Source of the DNA: Clostridia bacterium
GTDB lineage: Bacteria > Bacillota > Clostridia > UMGS1883
Direction of reading: 5' to 3'
Assembly (NCBI GenBank): GCA_017505525.1
Contig: JAFVPB010000021.1
Location: forward strand, 1 to 64,000
DNA: 64,000 nucleotides
Positions 34,461 to 43,516 of this stretch are shown here, piece by piece; position 1 is the first letter of the stretch, and each line of letters opens with the position of its first letter. A program made the position numbers and the translations under genes. The notes under the pieces were generated by a model. That model was given only the letters and a program-made list of their open reading frames with translations. It was not told where the DNA came from and ran no database searches.

Positions 34461-34886
34461 ATGTTTAAGGAATTTAAAAAATTTGCATTTAAAGGTAATG
34501 TTGTAGACATGGCAGTCGGCGTTGTAGTGGGCGGTGCGTTCAGCACAATCGTAACATCTCTTGTTAATGATATTATAATGCCGATATTTGGTTGCATTAC
34601 TGCAGGAATGGACTTTAAGAATTTAAAGTTTGTTATGAGTAAGGCAGTTGTGGAAAACGGCGAGGTTGTAAAGCCAGAGGCAGCTATTGCATATGGTAGC
34701 TTTATTCAGAACATCGTTAATTTCTTTATTATTGCTATTTCAATTTTTGCAATAATCACTCTTATCAACAAGGCAATTAAAAAGCCCGAGGTTGTTGAGG
34801 AAGCTCCCGCACCAAAGGCTCCCACTCAGGAAGAGCTGCTTGCAGAGATAAGAGATTTACTTAAAGAACAAAAAGAAGAGGCTTGA
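34461..34886 (+). CDS. mscL: Large-conductance mechanosensitive channel
   Basis: This 141-residue pentameric channel relieves turgor during osmotic downshift. The N-terminal helix and first membrane segment are FKKFAFKGNVVDMAVGVVVG, GAFSTIVTSLVNDIIMP. A periplasmic loop and second segment (IVNFFIIAISIFAIITLINK) follow, then a C-terminal helix bundle. I place the start at ATG 34461, preceded by GAGGTG; an in-frame GTG at 34452 is part of that ribosome site. Confidence 0.95.
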   Translation: MFKEFKKFAFKGNVVDMAVGVVVGGAFSTIVTSLVNDIIMPIFGCITAGMDFKNLKFVMSKAVVENGEVVKPEAAIAYGSFIQNIVNFFIIAISIFAIITLINKAIKKPEVVEEAPAPKAPTQEELLAEIRDLLKEQKEEA

Positions 34887-34934
34887 TAAAAATGCACAGG
34901 GTTATTTTCTCTGTGCGCTATATGAAGAAGCAAG

Positions 34935-34970
34935 GAACTGCGGGAAAACCATATAATTTTCTCGCAGTTC
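34935..34970 (+). terminator. Terminator of mscL
   Basis: The stem GAACTGCG-GAAAA paired with TTTTC-CGCAGTTC is followed by TCTGATTTTT. A smaller GCACAG/CTGTGC hairpin precedes it at 34894-34916. Confidence 0.7.
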
Positions 34971-34994
34971 TCTGATTTTTATGGGGAAAAACTA

Positions 34995-35031
34995 TTGACA
35001 AGCGTACTATATCGTGGTATTATAGTACCAC
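34995..35031 (+). promoter_or_regulatory. Promoter of the his operon with an overlapping palindrome
   Basis: TTGACA (34995-35000) and TATTAT (35018-35023) have a 17-base spacer. A perfect 6-bp inverted repeat GTGGTA-TTATAG-TACCAC (35014-35031) covers the -10 box, and a further CCACG half site follows at 35036-35040. This looks like a repressor site, but the regulator is not identifiable here. Confidence 0.75.
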
Positions 35032-35071
35032 TCTACCACGTTACTACAGTAAAGCGAAAGAAGTGAAGCAT

Positions 35072-36163
35072 ATGAACATAACAACAAAAAGCATTATCTG
35101 GAAGATAACCGACCTTTATAAAAAATACGGCTACAACCAGTTTAAAATGAACAAATTTGAAGAGTACGATATTTATGTGAATAATAAGGACTTTTTAAAA
35201 AGCGACAAGATGATTACCTTCACCGATACAAACGGTAAGCTTCTTGCGATGAAGCCCGACGTTACAATTTCCATTATAAAAAATTCCGAAGCAAAAAATT
35301 ATGTGGAAAAGGTTTATTATAATGAAAACGTATACCGCGTATCGGAAGGCTCGTATTCTTTTAAGGAAATAATGCAGTCGGGCCTTGAATGTATTGGCGA
35401 TATAGATATGTATAATATTTGTGAAACAGTGCTTCTTGCTGCAAAAACGCTTGAATGTGTTTGTGAGAACTTTGTGCTTGATGTAAGCCATCTTGGTATT
35501 GTTTCTGCAATTCTTAAGGCGGCGAATCTTGAAAATAGCGATATGAAGGCTGCGCTTGAAGCTATAAGCAGTAAAAATCTTCCCTCGCTTAAGGAAATCT
35601 GCGAAAGAAAAGGATTGAGCCGTGTTTGGAGCGAAAAGATATATGCTCTTGTAAACCTGTGCGGACCGATAGGCGAAATCGCAGAAAAAATGGATGTTTT
35701 CTGCATAGACGAAAAAACCACTCAGGCAGTGGAAGAACTTAAGGAAATCTGTGCGGTGCTTTCCGACAATGGAATTGAAGATAAGGTAAGAATAGATTTT
35801 TCTGTTGTGAACGATATGAGTTATTACAACGGAATTGTGCTTAAAGGCTATGTTGAGGGCGTGCCGATGGGCGTTTTAAGCGGAGGAGAGTATGACGGGC
35901 TTGTTAAAAAGATGGGAAAAGATGCAAAAGGCCTTGGCTTTGCGCTCTACCTTGATATGCTTGAAAGGCTTTTTGTGCAGACGAAAGAGTACGATGCCGA
36001 TGTTTTAATAACATATGAAAAAGGCACAGCGTGCTCTGAGATTTCAAAAGTAATGCGTTCGTATATAGAAAGCGGAAAAACCGTAACGGTTCAGGGAAAT
36101 GAAAATGCAAATCTTAAATGCCGCGAAAAGGTGTTTATAACTAAGGCGGGTGAAATAAAATGA
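35072..36163 (+). CDS. hisZ: ATP phosphoribosyltransferase regulatory subunit HisZ
   Basis: This 363-residue protein is related to histidyl-tRNA synthetase (class II catalytic fold) but serves as the regulatory partner of short-form HisG. Class II landmarks are MITFTDTNGKLLAMKPDVTI (motif 2-like) and RVSEGSYSFKEIMQSGLECIG. YYNGIVLKGYVEGVPMGVLSGGEYD is the HisA-type motif. The C-terminal anticodon-binding domain of HisRS is reduced. I prefer ATG 35072 over the in-frame GTG at 35063, which overlaps the likely ribosome site. It is the first gene of the histidine operon. Confidence 0.92.
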   Translation: MNITTKSIIWKITDLYKKYGYNQFKMNKFEEYDIYVNNKDFLKSDKMITFTDTNGKLLAMKPDVTISIIKNSEAKNYVEKVYYNENVYRVSEGSYSFKEIMQSGLECIGDIDMYNICETVLLAAKTLECVCENFVLDVSHLGIVSAILKAANLENSDMKAALEAISSKNLPSLKEICERKGLSRVWSEKIYALVNLCGPIGEIAEKMDVFCIDEKTTQAVEELKEICAVLSDNGIEDKVRIDFSVVNDMSYYNGIVLKGYVEGVPMGVLSGGEYDGLVKKMGKDAKGLGFALYLDMLERLFVQTKEYDADVLITYEKGTACSEISKVMRSYIESGKTVTVQGNENANLKCREKVFITKAGEIK

Positions 36164-36792
36164 AAGCAGTAAATATAGCGCTTCCCAAAGGCCGACTTGG
36201 GGAAAAGGTTTATGAAATGCTGAGAAATGCAGGGTTTAAGTGCCCCGAAATAAATAAAAGCGACAGAAGACTTATTTTTGAAAGCGACGACGGACTTTTA
36301 AGATATTTCTGGGTTAAACCATCGGACGTGCCGATATATGTTGAACGCGGTGCGGCGGATATTGGTATTGCAGGAAAAGATATTCTGCTTGAATATAATC
36401 CCGATGTGTATGAGCTTCTCGACCTTGGAATAGGAAAGTGTCGTATGGCAGTTGCGGCAAAGTGCGATTTCCGCGATTCATCCGAAAGAACGCTGAGAGT
36501 GGCAACAAAATTTACAAATATTGCCCGTAACTACTACGAGAGTAAGGGCCGCGACATTGATATTATAAAGCTTAACGGCTCTATCGAGCTCGCACCGATT
36601 TTAGGGCTTTCCGATGTGATTGTGGATATTGTTGAAACGGGGACAACCCTTAAGGAAAACAATCTTGAGCCTATCGAAACGGTGGTGCCGATTTCAGCGC
36701 GCCTTATAGCAAACAAGGCAAGCTGTAAGTTCTTTCAGGAGGAAATACAAAACATTCACGAGGCATTAAGAACTCAATGCGAGGAGAAATAA
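36160..36792 (+). CDS. hisG: ATP phosphoribosyltransferase, short form
   Basis: This 210-residue enzyme catalyses the first step of histidine synthesis, ATP plus PRPP to phosphoribosyl-ATP. It lacks the C-terminal ACT-like regulatory domain of long HisG and so needs HisZ, encoded just upstream with an ATGA overlap. Family motifs are ALPKGRLGEKVYEML, VERGAADIGIAGKDIL, and IVDIVETGTTLKENNL (PRPP-binding E-T-G-x-T). Confidence 0.96.
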   Translation: MKAVNIALPKGRLGEKVYEMLRNAGFKCPEINKSDRRLIFESDDGLLRYFWVKPSDVPIYVERGAADIGIAGKDILLEYNPDVYELLDLGIGKCRMAVAAKCDFRDSSERTLRVATKFTNIARNYYESKGRDIDIIKLNGSIELAPILGLSDVIVDIVETGTTLKENNLEPIETVVPISARLIANKASCKFFQEEIQNIHEALRTQCEEK

Positions 36793-36794
36793 AA

Positions 36795-38069
36795 ATGATT
36801 AAGATATTCGAATATAATTCCATCACGAAAGACGAAATTTTTTCGCGTGAGGAAGAAAAGGTAAACGTAGAGAAAATAGTTGAAGATATTATAGATGATG
36901 TAAAGAAAAACGGGGATGAAGCGCTTTTTCGTTACTGCGAAAAGTTTGACGGGGCAAAGCTTTCAAGCCTTGAGGTTACAAAGGAAGAAATCGAGGACGC
37001 TCTCACAAAGGTCGACCCGAAACTTCTTGATATTTTAAAGGAAGCAAAGGAAAATATCGAGCATTTTCACAAATGCCAGAAACGTAACAGCTTTATTATA
37101 AATGATAAAGACGGCGTTGTGATGGGGCAGAAAATTCTTCCCATTGAAAAGGCGGGGTTATATGTGCCGGGCGGTACGGCGGCGTATCCCTCTTCTGTGC
37201 TTATGAATGCGGTTCCCGCTAAAATTGCAGGGGTTAGTGAAATAGTTATGGTTTCGCCCCCAACGGGAGGAAGCATCAACCCCAATATTTTAGCAGCGGC
37301 ATACGTTGCAGGAGTAGACAGAATATTTAAGCTTGGCGGAGCACAGGCGATAGCAGCTCTTGCCTTGGGAACAGAATCTGTTCCCAAGGTGGATAAAATT
37401 GTTGGCCCGGGAAATGCTTTTGTTGCTGAGGCGAAAAAACAGGTTTTCGGAAAAGTTTCGATAGATATGATAGCAGGCCCCAGCGAAATTTTAGTGGTGG
37501 CAGACGGAACAAACGATCCCTCGCATATTGCCGCAGATTTACTTTCACAGGCAGAACACGATAAGAATGCTTCAGCCGTACTTGTTACAGATTCGCTTGC
37601 GTTTGCAAAAGAGGTGCAAAAGGAAGTGGAAAGGCAAGTTAAGCTTCTGCCCCGATTTGAAATTGCAAGCACATCGATTGATAATAACGGAAAAATTATT
37701 GTTACAGAATCAATTGACGAAGCAATTGAAATTTCAAATGCGCTTGCGCCCGAGCACCTTGAAATATGCGTGGATAATCCTTTCGATTATCTTGATAAGG
37801 TTAAGCACGCGGGTTCGATTTTCCTTGGAAAAAATTGCCCCGAAGCGCTTGGCGACTATATGGCGGGAGCAAATCACACACTTCCCACAAGCGGAACGGC
37901 AAGATTTTCAAGCCCGCTTTCGGTAGACGATTTCATCAAGAAAACACAGTACACATATTTCACAAAGGATGCATTTACGCGCATAGCAGATAAGGTTGCA
38001 TTTTTTGCTGAAAGCGAGGGACTTTCTGCTCATGCAAGAAGTGCCACTGTAAGAAAGGAAAATAAATAA
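36795..38069 (+). CDS. hisD: Histidinol dehydrogenase
   Basis: This 424-residue Zn2+- and NAD-dependent enzyme oxidises L-histidinol to L-histidine in two steps. Conserved parts are GLYVPGGTAAYPSSVLMNAV, IVGPGNAFVAEAKKQVFG, DMIAGPSEILVVAD, and the C-terminal GANHTLPTSGTARFSSPL. The chosen start ATG 36795 follows GAGGAG by eight bases; the in-frame ATG at 36777 lies inside hisG without a good ribosome site. Confidence 0.96.
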   Translation: MIKIFEYNSITKDEIFSREEEKVNVEKIVEDIIDDVKKNGDEALFRYCEKFDGAKLSSLEVTKEEIEDALTKVDPKLLDILKEAKENIEHFHKCQKRNSFIINDKDGVVMGQKILPIEKAGLYVPGGTAAYPSSVLMNAVPAKIAGVSEIVMVSPPTGGSINPNILAAAYVAGVDRIFKLGGAQAIAALALGTESVPKVDKIVGPGNAFVAEAKKQVFGKVSIDMIAGPSEILVVADGTNDPSHIAADLLSQAEHDKNASAVLVTDSLAFAKEVQKEVERQVKLLPRFEIASTSIDNNGKIIVTESIDEAIEISNALAPEHLEICVDNPFDYLDKVKHAGSIFLGKNCPEALGDYMAGANHTLPTSGTARFSSPLSVDDFIKKTQYTYFTKDAFTRIADKVAFFAESEGLSAHARSATVRKENK

Positions 38070-39133
38070 TGAGCAAATTTTTTGCAAGTAAATATAAAGA
38101 GCTTGAGGCATACACCCCGGGTGAACAACCACGCGATATGAAATATATAAAGCTCAACACAAATGAATCACCGTATCCGCCATCAAAGGAAACGATTGAT
38201 GCCGTGAAAAGCGAAAATGCGCTTATGCTAAATTTATATCCCGACCCAACGTGTGCCGAGCTTAAAAAAGTGCTTGGAGAAAGATTTTCAGTTAACGCCG
38301 AAAATGTTTTTGTTTCAAACGGGTCCGACGATATTTTAAATTTTGCATTTATGGCATTTGGCGAAAACGGAGTGGTATTTCCTGATATAAGCTATGGCTT
38401 TTACGAGGTTTTCTCTGAGCTCCATAATCTGCCATATAAAAAAATACCGCTTGGGGATAACCTTGAAATTCGTGCAGAAGATTATAAAAACGCGGGTGCT
38501 ATGATTGCAATTGCAAACCCCAATGCACCTACGGGACTTCTTTTAACGCTTGACGAAATAAGGGAAATATTAACAACAAACCCCGATAATATTGTGCTTA
38601 TAGACGAGGCGTATATTGACTTTGGCGGAAAGAGCAGTGCAAGTCTTTTAAGTGAGTTTGAAAATCTTTTAGTTGTGCAGACTTTTTCAAAATCGCGCTC
38701 GCTTGCAGGAGCAAGGCTTGGCTTTGCGCTCGCAGGCAGCGAAATTATAGCCGACCTTGAAAAGATAAAGTATTCAACCAATCCCTATAGCATCAACCGC
38801 CTCACTTTGGCGGCAGGTATTGCGGCAGTTGAATCGGATAAATATTATATGGATAATGCCGGGGAAATTATAAAAACAAGGGAATACACAAAGAATGAAC
38901 TTTTAAAGCTTGGCTTTAGCGTTACCGATTCCTATGCAAACTTCTTATTTGCAAAAAAAGAGGGAATAGACGGAAAAATCTTTTACGAAGAGCTTAGAAA
39001 AAGGGGCGTTCTTGTGCGCCACTTTGACAAAGAGCGCATAAAGGATTATAATAGAATAACTATTGGAAATCCAAAGGAAATGGGAACCTTTATTGAAGTA
39101 ACAAAGACTATACTACAGGAGGCTTCGAAATGA
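38069..39133 (+). CDS. hisC: Histidinol-phosphate aminotransferase
   Basis: This 354-residue class II PLP aminotransferase converts imidazole acetol phosphate to histidinol phosphate. The PLP lysine is in TFSKSRSLAGARLGFALA (about residue 210). Upstream are NTNESPYPPSKE and ANPNAPTGLLL, and DEAYIDFGG binds the cofactor. The ATG overlaps the hisD stop codon by one base, indicating coupling. Confidence 0.95.
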   Translation: MSKFFASKYKELEAYTPGEQPRDMKYIKLNTNESPYPPSKETIDAVKSENALMLNLYPDPTCAELKKVLGERFSVNAENVFVSNGSDDILNFAFMAFGENGVVFPDISYGFYEVFSELHNLPYKKIPLGDNLEIRAEDYKNAGAMIAIANPNAPTGLLLTLDEIREILTTNPDNIVLIDEAYIDFGGKSSASLLSEFENLLVVQTFSKSRSLAGARLGFALAGSEIIADLEKIKYSTNPYSINRLTLAAGIAAVESDKYYMDNAGEIIKTREYTKNELLKLGFSVTDSYANFLFAKKEGIDGKIFYEELRKRGVLVRHFDKERIKDYNRITIGNPKEMGTFIEVTKTILQEASK

Positions 39134-39720
39134 GAATTGCCGAAATAAAAAGAACAACTGCTGAAACCGATATTTTGCTTTCGCTTAATTTAGATGGAAA
39201 CGGAAAATCAGATATCAATACAGGCTGTGGCTTTTTAGACCACTGCCTCACACTTTTTGCGCATCACAGCGGATTTGACCTCAGCGTTAGCTGCAAAGGA
39301 GATACATATATAGACGACCACCATACTGTTGAGGATATTGCAATCTGCCTTGGTGAAGCATTTAAAAAGGCAATAGGCGATAAGCGCGGGATTGTGCGCT
39401 ATGGAAATATGCTTCTTCCTATGGACGAGGCGCTTATTCTTTGCGCAATCGATATTTCGGGAAGAGGCCATCTTAATTATGATTTAGATATTCCCTCGCA
39501 AAAAGTGGGAACATTTGATACAGAGCTTACGGAGGAATTTTACCTTGGCTTTATAAGAAAAGCAGATATAACTCTTCACATAAAGCAGCTCGACGGTAAA
39601 AATTCGCACCATATTATTGAGGGAAGCTTTAAAGCCTTTGCCCGTGCACTTAAACAGGCGGCTTCTATCGACGAAAAAAATAAAGACGAAATCCCGTCAT
39701 CAAAAGGAGTTCTGGAATGA
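39130..39720 (+). CDS. hisB: Imidazoleglycerol-phosphate dehydratase
   Basis: This 196-residue Mn2+-dependent enzyme dehydrates imidazole glycerol phosphate to imidazole acetol phosphate. Metal-binding repeats are TGCGFLDHCLTLFAHHSGF and DDHHTVEDIAICLGEAF in the first half, and KNSHHIIEGSFKAFARAL in the second. It is the monofunctional form without a fused phosphatase. It overlaps hisC by four bases (ATGA). Confidence 0.97.
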   Translation: MRIAEIKRTTAETDILLSLNLDGNGKSDINTGCGFLDHCLTLFAHHSGFDLSVSCKGDTYIDDHHTVEDIAICLGEAFKKAIGDKRGIVRYGNMLLPMDEALILCAIDISGRGHLNYDLDIPSQKVGTFDTELTEEFYLGFIRKADITLHIKQLDGKNSHHIIEGSFKAFARALKQAASIDEKNKDEIPSSKGVLE

Positions 39721-40352
39721 TAGCAATTATAGATTACGGCGTGGGGAATATGTATTCACTTAAATGTTCCCTTGAAAGCCAGGGCATTGAAAGCGTGATG
39801 ACGCGAGACCGCGAAACAATTCTTAATGCCGATAAAATTATTCTTCCCGGCGTGGGAGCCTTTAAGGATGCGGCAAAGAATCTTCGTGAAAGCGGCCTTG
39901 ACAAAGTGGTGATAGAGGCGGCAAAAAGCGGAAAGCCGCTTATGGGAATATGCCTTGGAATGCAGCTTTTATTTGAAAAAAGCTATGAATATGGCGAGTG
40001 CGAGGGGCTTGGCTTAATAAAGGGAAGCATTGTTCCCTTAGAGGGGAAAATCCCCCCAAGCTATAAAATCCCCCATATAGGATGGAATGCACTTTCATTC
40101 AAGGGCGAAAAAAGCCCCATATTCAAATACTTAAATGAAAACGACTGCGTTTATTTTGTGCATTCGTACTACGGAGTGGATTGCGCTGAAAGCACGATTG
40201 CAACGTGTGAGTATGCCATAGAGGTAACTGCCGCAGTGCAGAAGGGTAACGTTTTCGGTTGCCAGTTTCACCCCGAAAAAAGCGGAAAGGTTGGGCTTTC
40301 CATATTAAAAGCATTTGATGAATATATACCAGAGGGTGGTGAAACGCTTTGA
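39717..40352 (+). CDS. hisH: Imidazole glycerol phosphate synthase glutaminase subunit
   Basis: This 211-residue class I glutamine amidotransferase supplies ammonia to HisF. The oxyanion/P-loop and nucleophile region reads GKPLMGICLGMQLLFE with Cys near residue 81. The catalytic His/Glu are in GCQFHPEKSGKVG near 184-196. It overlaps hisB by four bases. Confidence 0.96.
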   Translation: MIAIIDYGVGNMYSLKCSLESQGIESVMTRDRETILNADKIILPGVGAFKDAAKNLRESGLDKVVIEAAKSGKPLMGICLGMQLLFEKSYEYGECEGLGLIKGSIVPLEGKIPPSYKIPHIGWNALSFKGEKSPIFKYLNENDCVYFVHSYYGVDCAESTIATCEYAIEVTAAVQKGNVFGCQFHPEKSGKVGLSILKAFDEYIPEGGETL

Positions 40353-41074
40353 ATATTTTTCCGGCTATAGATTTATACGGTGGTAAATGTGTGCGTCTTT
40401 TTAAAGGGGACTACAATGAAATGACGGTTTATTCCGATCACCCCGAGGAAATTGCGCAAAAATTCCTCGAAAGCGGCGCCGAGCATATTCATATTGTTGA
40501 TTTAGAGGGCGCAAAAACAGGCGAAACCCCAAATATAGAAACAGTTAAAAAAATTATTGCTTCCACTTCTCTTAAGGCTGAAATTGGTGGAGGAGTACGC
40601 TCGGAAAAAGTGATAGAAACATACCTTAATGCAGGCGCGGAAAGGGTAATCTTAGGCACTGCTGCAGTGAGCGACAGAGCTTTTTTGGAAAGTGCCGTTA
40701 AAAATTTCGGAAAAGCCGTAGCCGTTGGCGTGGATATTAAAGATGGCTTCGTTGCCGTAAAAGGCTGGACGGAAAAATCAGAGTATAAGTATGAAGATTT
40801 CTGCCGCGAAATGGAAGCACTTGGCGTTAGCACCCTTATCTGCACCGATATTTCAAAAGACGGTGCTATGAAAGGCACAAACCTCGGGCTTTATAAAAAG
40901 CTTTCTGAAAGCGTTAAGATGAACATCATTGCCTCAGGCGGTGTTTCAAGCCTCGAGGATGTGAAAAATCTTTTGAAATACAATTTATACGGCGCAATTA
41001 TAGGAAAAGCATACTACACAGGCGCAATATCGATAAGTGATGCTGTGGCTTTATGCAAGGAGAAAAATTTATGA
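40349..41074 (+). CDS. hisA: ProFAR isomerase (HisA)
   Basis: This 241-residue TIM-barrel enzyme isomerises ProFAR to PRFAR. The N-terminal FPAIDLYGGKCVRLFKGDY carries the catalytic Asp (about residue 8), and ICTDISKDGAMKGTNL carries the second catalytic Asp (about 170). Phosphate loops are GGGVRSEKVIE and ASGGVSSLEDV. The start is TTG at 40349, overlapping the hisH stop. Confidence 0.96.
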   Translation: MNIFPAIDLYGGKCVRLFKGDYNEMTVYSDHPEEIAQKFLESGAEHIHIVDLEGAKTGETPNIETVKKIIASTSLKAEIGGGVRSEKVIETYLNAGAERVILGTAAVSDRAFLESAVKNFGKAVAVGVDIKDGFVAVKGWTEKSEYKYEDFCREMEALGVSTLICTDISKDGAMKGTNLGLYKKLSESVKMNIIASGGVSSLEDVKNLLKYNLYGAIIGKAYYTGAISISDAVALCKEKNL

Positions 41075-41829
41075 TAACGAAAAGAATAATTCCCTGCCTT
41101 GATGTTAAAGATGGCAGGGTTGTTAAAGGCGTAAATTTCAAAGGACTTTCAGATGTTTCCTCGCCTGTGGAGCTGGGGCAGTACTACAGCGAAATGGGAG
41201 CAGACGAGCTTGTTTTTTACGATATAACCGCCTCGTACGAGGGGAGAAAGCTTTTTACCGATATTTTAACCGAGGTTGCTTCAAAGGTTTTTATTCCGCT
41301 TACAGTTGGCGGTGGCATCAACACCATAGAAGATTTCGACAGGGTGCTTAAATGCGGTGCCGATAAGGTAAGCGTTAATTCGGGTGCAATCAAAAACCCA
41401 AAGCTTATTGAGGAAGCGGCAAAAAAATATGGAAATCAGTGTGTTGTAATCAGTGCCGATGTGAAAAGGGTGGACGGAGTTTTCCGCGTCTTTTCAAAGG
41501 GCGGGCGCGAAAATACGGGTATGGAAGCAATCAGCTGGATAAAAAGGTGCGTTGAAATGGGCGCTGGCGAGGTTGTGGTTAACTCTATCGATACCGACGG
41601 AGTTAAGGGCGGCTTTGATATCCCGATGCTGAGCGCCGTTTTAGATGCAGTAAATGTGCCTGTTATCGCTTCGGGCGGAGCAGGTTCAATGGAAGATTTT
41701 GTAACGCTCTTTAATCTTTTGCCAACAATTGATGCTGGCCTTGCGGCATCTATCTTCCATTTTAAAGAGGTGGAAATTTCAGAGCTTAAAAAGCTTCTTA
41801 GTAAAAACGATATAAAAGTAAGACTGTGA
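41071..41829 (+). CDS. hisF: Imidazole glycerol phosphate synthase cyclase subunit
   Basis: This 252-residue TIM-barrel cyclase makes imidazole glycerol phosphate and AICAR from PRFAR and HisH-derived ammonia. The catalytic Asp residues are in [15 protein letters not shown] (about residue 11) and [13 protein letters not shown] (about 130). Phosphate loops are [12 protein letters not shown] and [12 protein letters not shown] place the start at ATG 41071 (AAGGAG upstream, ATGA overlap with hisA) rather than the in-frame ATG at 41053. Confidence 0.97.
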   Translation: MITKRIIPCLDVKDGRVVKGVNFKGLSDVSSPVELGQYYSEMGADELVFYDITASYEGRKLFTDILTEVASKVFIPLTVGGGINTIEDFDRVLKCGADKVSVNSGAIKNPKLIEEAAKKYGNQCVVISADVKRVDGVFRVFSKGGRENTGMEAISWIKRCVEMGAGEVVVNSIDTDGVKGGFDIPMLSAVLDAVNVPVIASGGAGSMEDFVTLFNLLPTIDAGLAASIFHFKEVEISELKKLLSKNDIKVRL

Positions 41830-41839
41830 GGAGATTATT

Positions 41840-42490
41840 ATGTTAGCAATAAACGAACTTAAATTTGATGAAAAGGGCCTTATTCCCGCAATTGTTGTGG
41901 ATGCCGATACCAAAAAGGTGCTCACACTTGCATATATGAATAAGGAAAGCCTCGAAATCTCGCTTGAAAAAGAACTCACATGCTTTTTCAGCCGTTCAAG
42001 AAACGAATTGTGGCTTAAGGGCGAAACCTCGGGCAACTTCCAGCACATAGTAAATATCACTGCAGATTGTGATAAAGATGCTTTGGTAATAGAGGTTAAA
42101 AAAGACGGACCCGCCTGCCACACAGGAAGTGATTCGTGCTTTTTCGAGCGCGTTTTTGAAAGCGACAGCTTAAATCCTTTCTCGCTCGATTCTCTTATGG
42201 AAATGCTTAAGGGCAGAAAAATAAATAAGAAGGAAGGCTCCTACACAACTTATCTTTTTGAAAAGGGCCTTGATAAAATCCTTAAAAAGGTGGGCGAGGA
42301 ATCAACTGAGGTTATAATAGCCGCTAAAGACGACGATAAAAAGGAAACCATTTACGAAATTGCCGACCTTATGTATCACGTGATGGTGCTTATGGTTGAA
42401 ATGGGAATTTCGGTTGACGATGTTAAGCGCGAGCTTGCATCAAGAAACGTTATTGAAAAAAAGGTTAAGCAGGAGAAGATGACGAAATGA
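41840..42490 (+). CDS. hisI: Bifunctional phosphoribosyl-AMP cyclohydrolase / phosphoribosyl-ATP pyrophosphatase
   Basis: This is a 216-residue HisIE fusion catalysing steps 2 and 3 of histidine synthesis. The N-terminal HisI half has [37 protein letters not shown], and the Zn ligands in [10 protein letters not shown] and HTGSDSCFF. The C-terminal HisE half (about residues 115-205) has [19 protein letters not shown] and [13 protein letters not shown]. It lies eleven bases after hisF. Confidence 0.96.
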   Translation: MLAINELKFDEKGLIPAIVVDADTKKVLTLAYMNKESLEISLEKELTCFFSRSRNELWLKGETSGNFQHIVNITADCDKDALVIEVKKDGPACHTGSDSCFFERVFESDSLNPFSLDSLMEMLKGRKINKKEGSYTTYLFEKGLDKILKKVGEESTEVIIAAKDDDKKETIYEIADLMYHVMVLMVEMGISVDDVKRELASRNVIEKKVKQEKMTK

Positions 42491-43269
42491 TAAAGTCGAA
42501 CCTACACACGCACACCACCTTTTGCGACGGCAAGAACACCCCTGAAGATGTTGTGAAAGAAGCCATAGAAAGAGGCTTTGACATTATCGGATTTTCAGCA
42601 CATGCCTACACTCCCACAAACTCGCAGTGGTGCCTGAAAAAGGAAAGAGAAGAAGCTTACGCAAAAGAAATTATTCGCCTTAAAGAAGAATATAAAGATA
42701 AAATAAAAATTCTTTTAGGGCTTGAGCTTGATTATTATTCAGAGGTTGATACCTCGCAGTGCGACTACACAATCGGCTCGGTACACTATGTTTATAAAAA
42801 CGGAAAATACTACGGAATAGATTCAAGCCCCGAACTGTTTCAGAAAATAATAGACGAGGCTTTTGAGGGCGATGTGTATGCATTTATAGAGGAATATTAT
42901 CGCCTTGTGGGAGATGTGTATAACAAAACAAAGTGCGATATTATCGGCCATTTTGATTTGATTACAAAGTTTAACGAAAACGGAGAATTTTTCGATACAC
43001 AAAATCCGCGCTATAAAAAAGCGGCATATTCGGCACTCGAATCGCTTCTTCCCGAAAATGTTCCCTTTGAGGTAAACACAGGCGCAATATCGCGCGGATA
43101 CCGCACCGAGCCATACCCTGCAAAGGATATTCTGCAGATTATAGAAAAAGAAAAAGGGCGCGTTATTATAACTTCCGATTCGCACCAGAAAGAAACAATC
43201 GACTTTTATTTTGACGAGGCAAAACTCTATGCCGAAAGCACAAAAGTGCATATTATTGACGAAATTTAA
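42487..43269 (+). CDS. hisK: PHP-family histidinol-phosphatase
   Basis: This 260-residue polymerase/histidinol-phosphatase (PHP) enzyme of the HisJ/HisK type dephosphorylates L-histidinol phosphate. The metal-binding N terminus is [19 protein letters not shown], followed by IGFSAHAY. Further metal ligands are in [33 protein letters not shown] and [14 protein letters not shown]. Its inclusion completes all enzymatic steps of histidine synthesis in one operon. It overlaps hisI by four bases. Confidence 0.93.
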   Translation: MIKSNLHTHTTFCDGKNTPEDVVKEAIERGFDIIGFSAHAYTPTNSQWCLKKEREEAYAKEIIRLKEEYKDKIKILLGLELDYYSEVDTSQCDYTIGSVHYVYKNGKYYGIDSSPELFQKIIDEAFEGDVYAFIEEYYRLVGDVYNKTKCDIIGHFDLITKFNENGEFFDTQNPRYKKAAYSALESLLPENVPFEVNTGAISRGYRTEPYPAKDILQIIEKEKGRVIITSDSHQKETIDFYFDEAKLYAESTKVHIIDEI

Positions 43270-43273
43270 TGAA

Positions 43274-43319
43274 TAAAAATACAGAAAAGGCGTTTTAATA
43301 CGTCTTTTCTGTATTTTTA
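43274..43319 (+). terminator. Terminator of the his operon
   Basis: A long hairpin formed by AAAAATACAGAAAAGGCG and CGTCTTTTCTGTATTTTT starts a few bases after the last stop codon and ends in a T run. Confidence 0.85.
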
Positions 43320-43398
43320 TGCAAAAATGTATAAAGGGAAAAACGTGTCAAAATCAATAAAAAAGGTGCTTATATATAATGTAAAACTATACGATTTG

Positions 43399-43456
43399 TG
43401 CATAATTAAAAATTTTTCAAAAAAGTATTGCATAATTATGCATATGGTGTTATAAT
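43399..43456 (+). promoter_or_regulatory. arg operon promoter with two ARG boxes
   Basis: TTGCAT (43428-43433) and TATAAT (43451-43456) have a 17-base spacer. A perfect 14-bp palindrome TGCATAATTATGCA (43429-43442) overlaps the -35 box. A half-conserved copy TGCATAATTAAAAA starts at 43399, exactly 30 bp (about three helical turns) upstream. These match the ARG-box pattern bound by ArgR/AhrC hexamers, which repress arginine synthesis when arginine is plentiful. No argR gene is in the window. Confidence 0.8.
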
Positions 43457-43516
43457 AGACCAATGTTAGTAGAATGGAAAGAGTTTTCCAAAAATAATCA
43501 ACGGAGATTGATGTAA

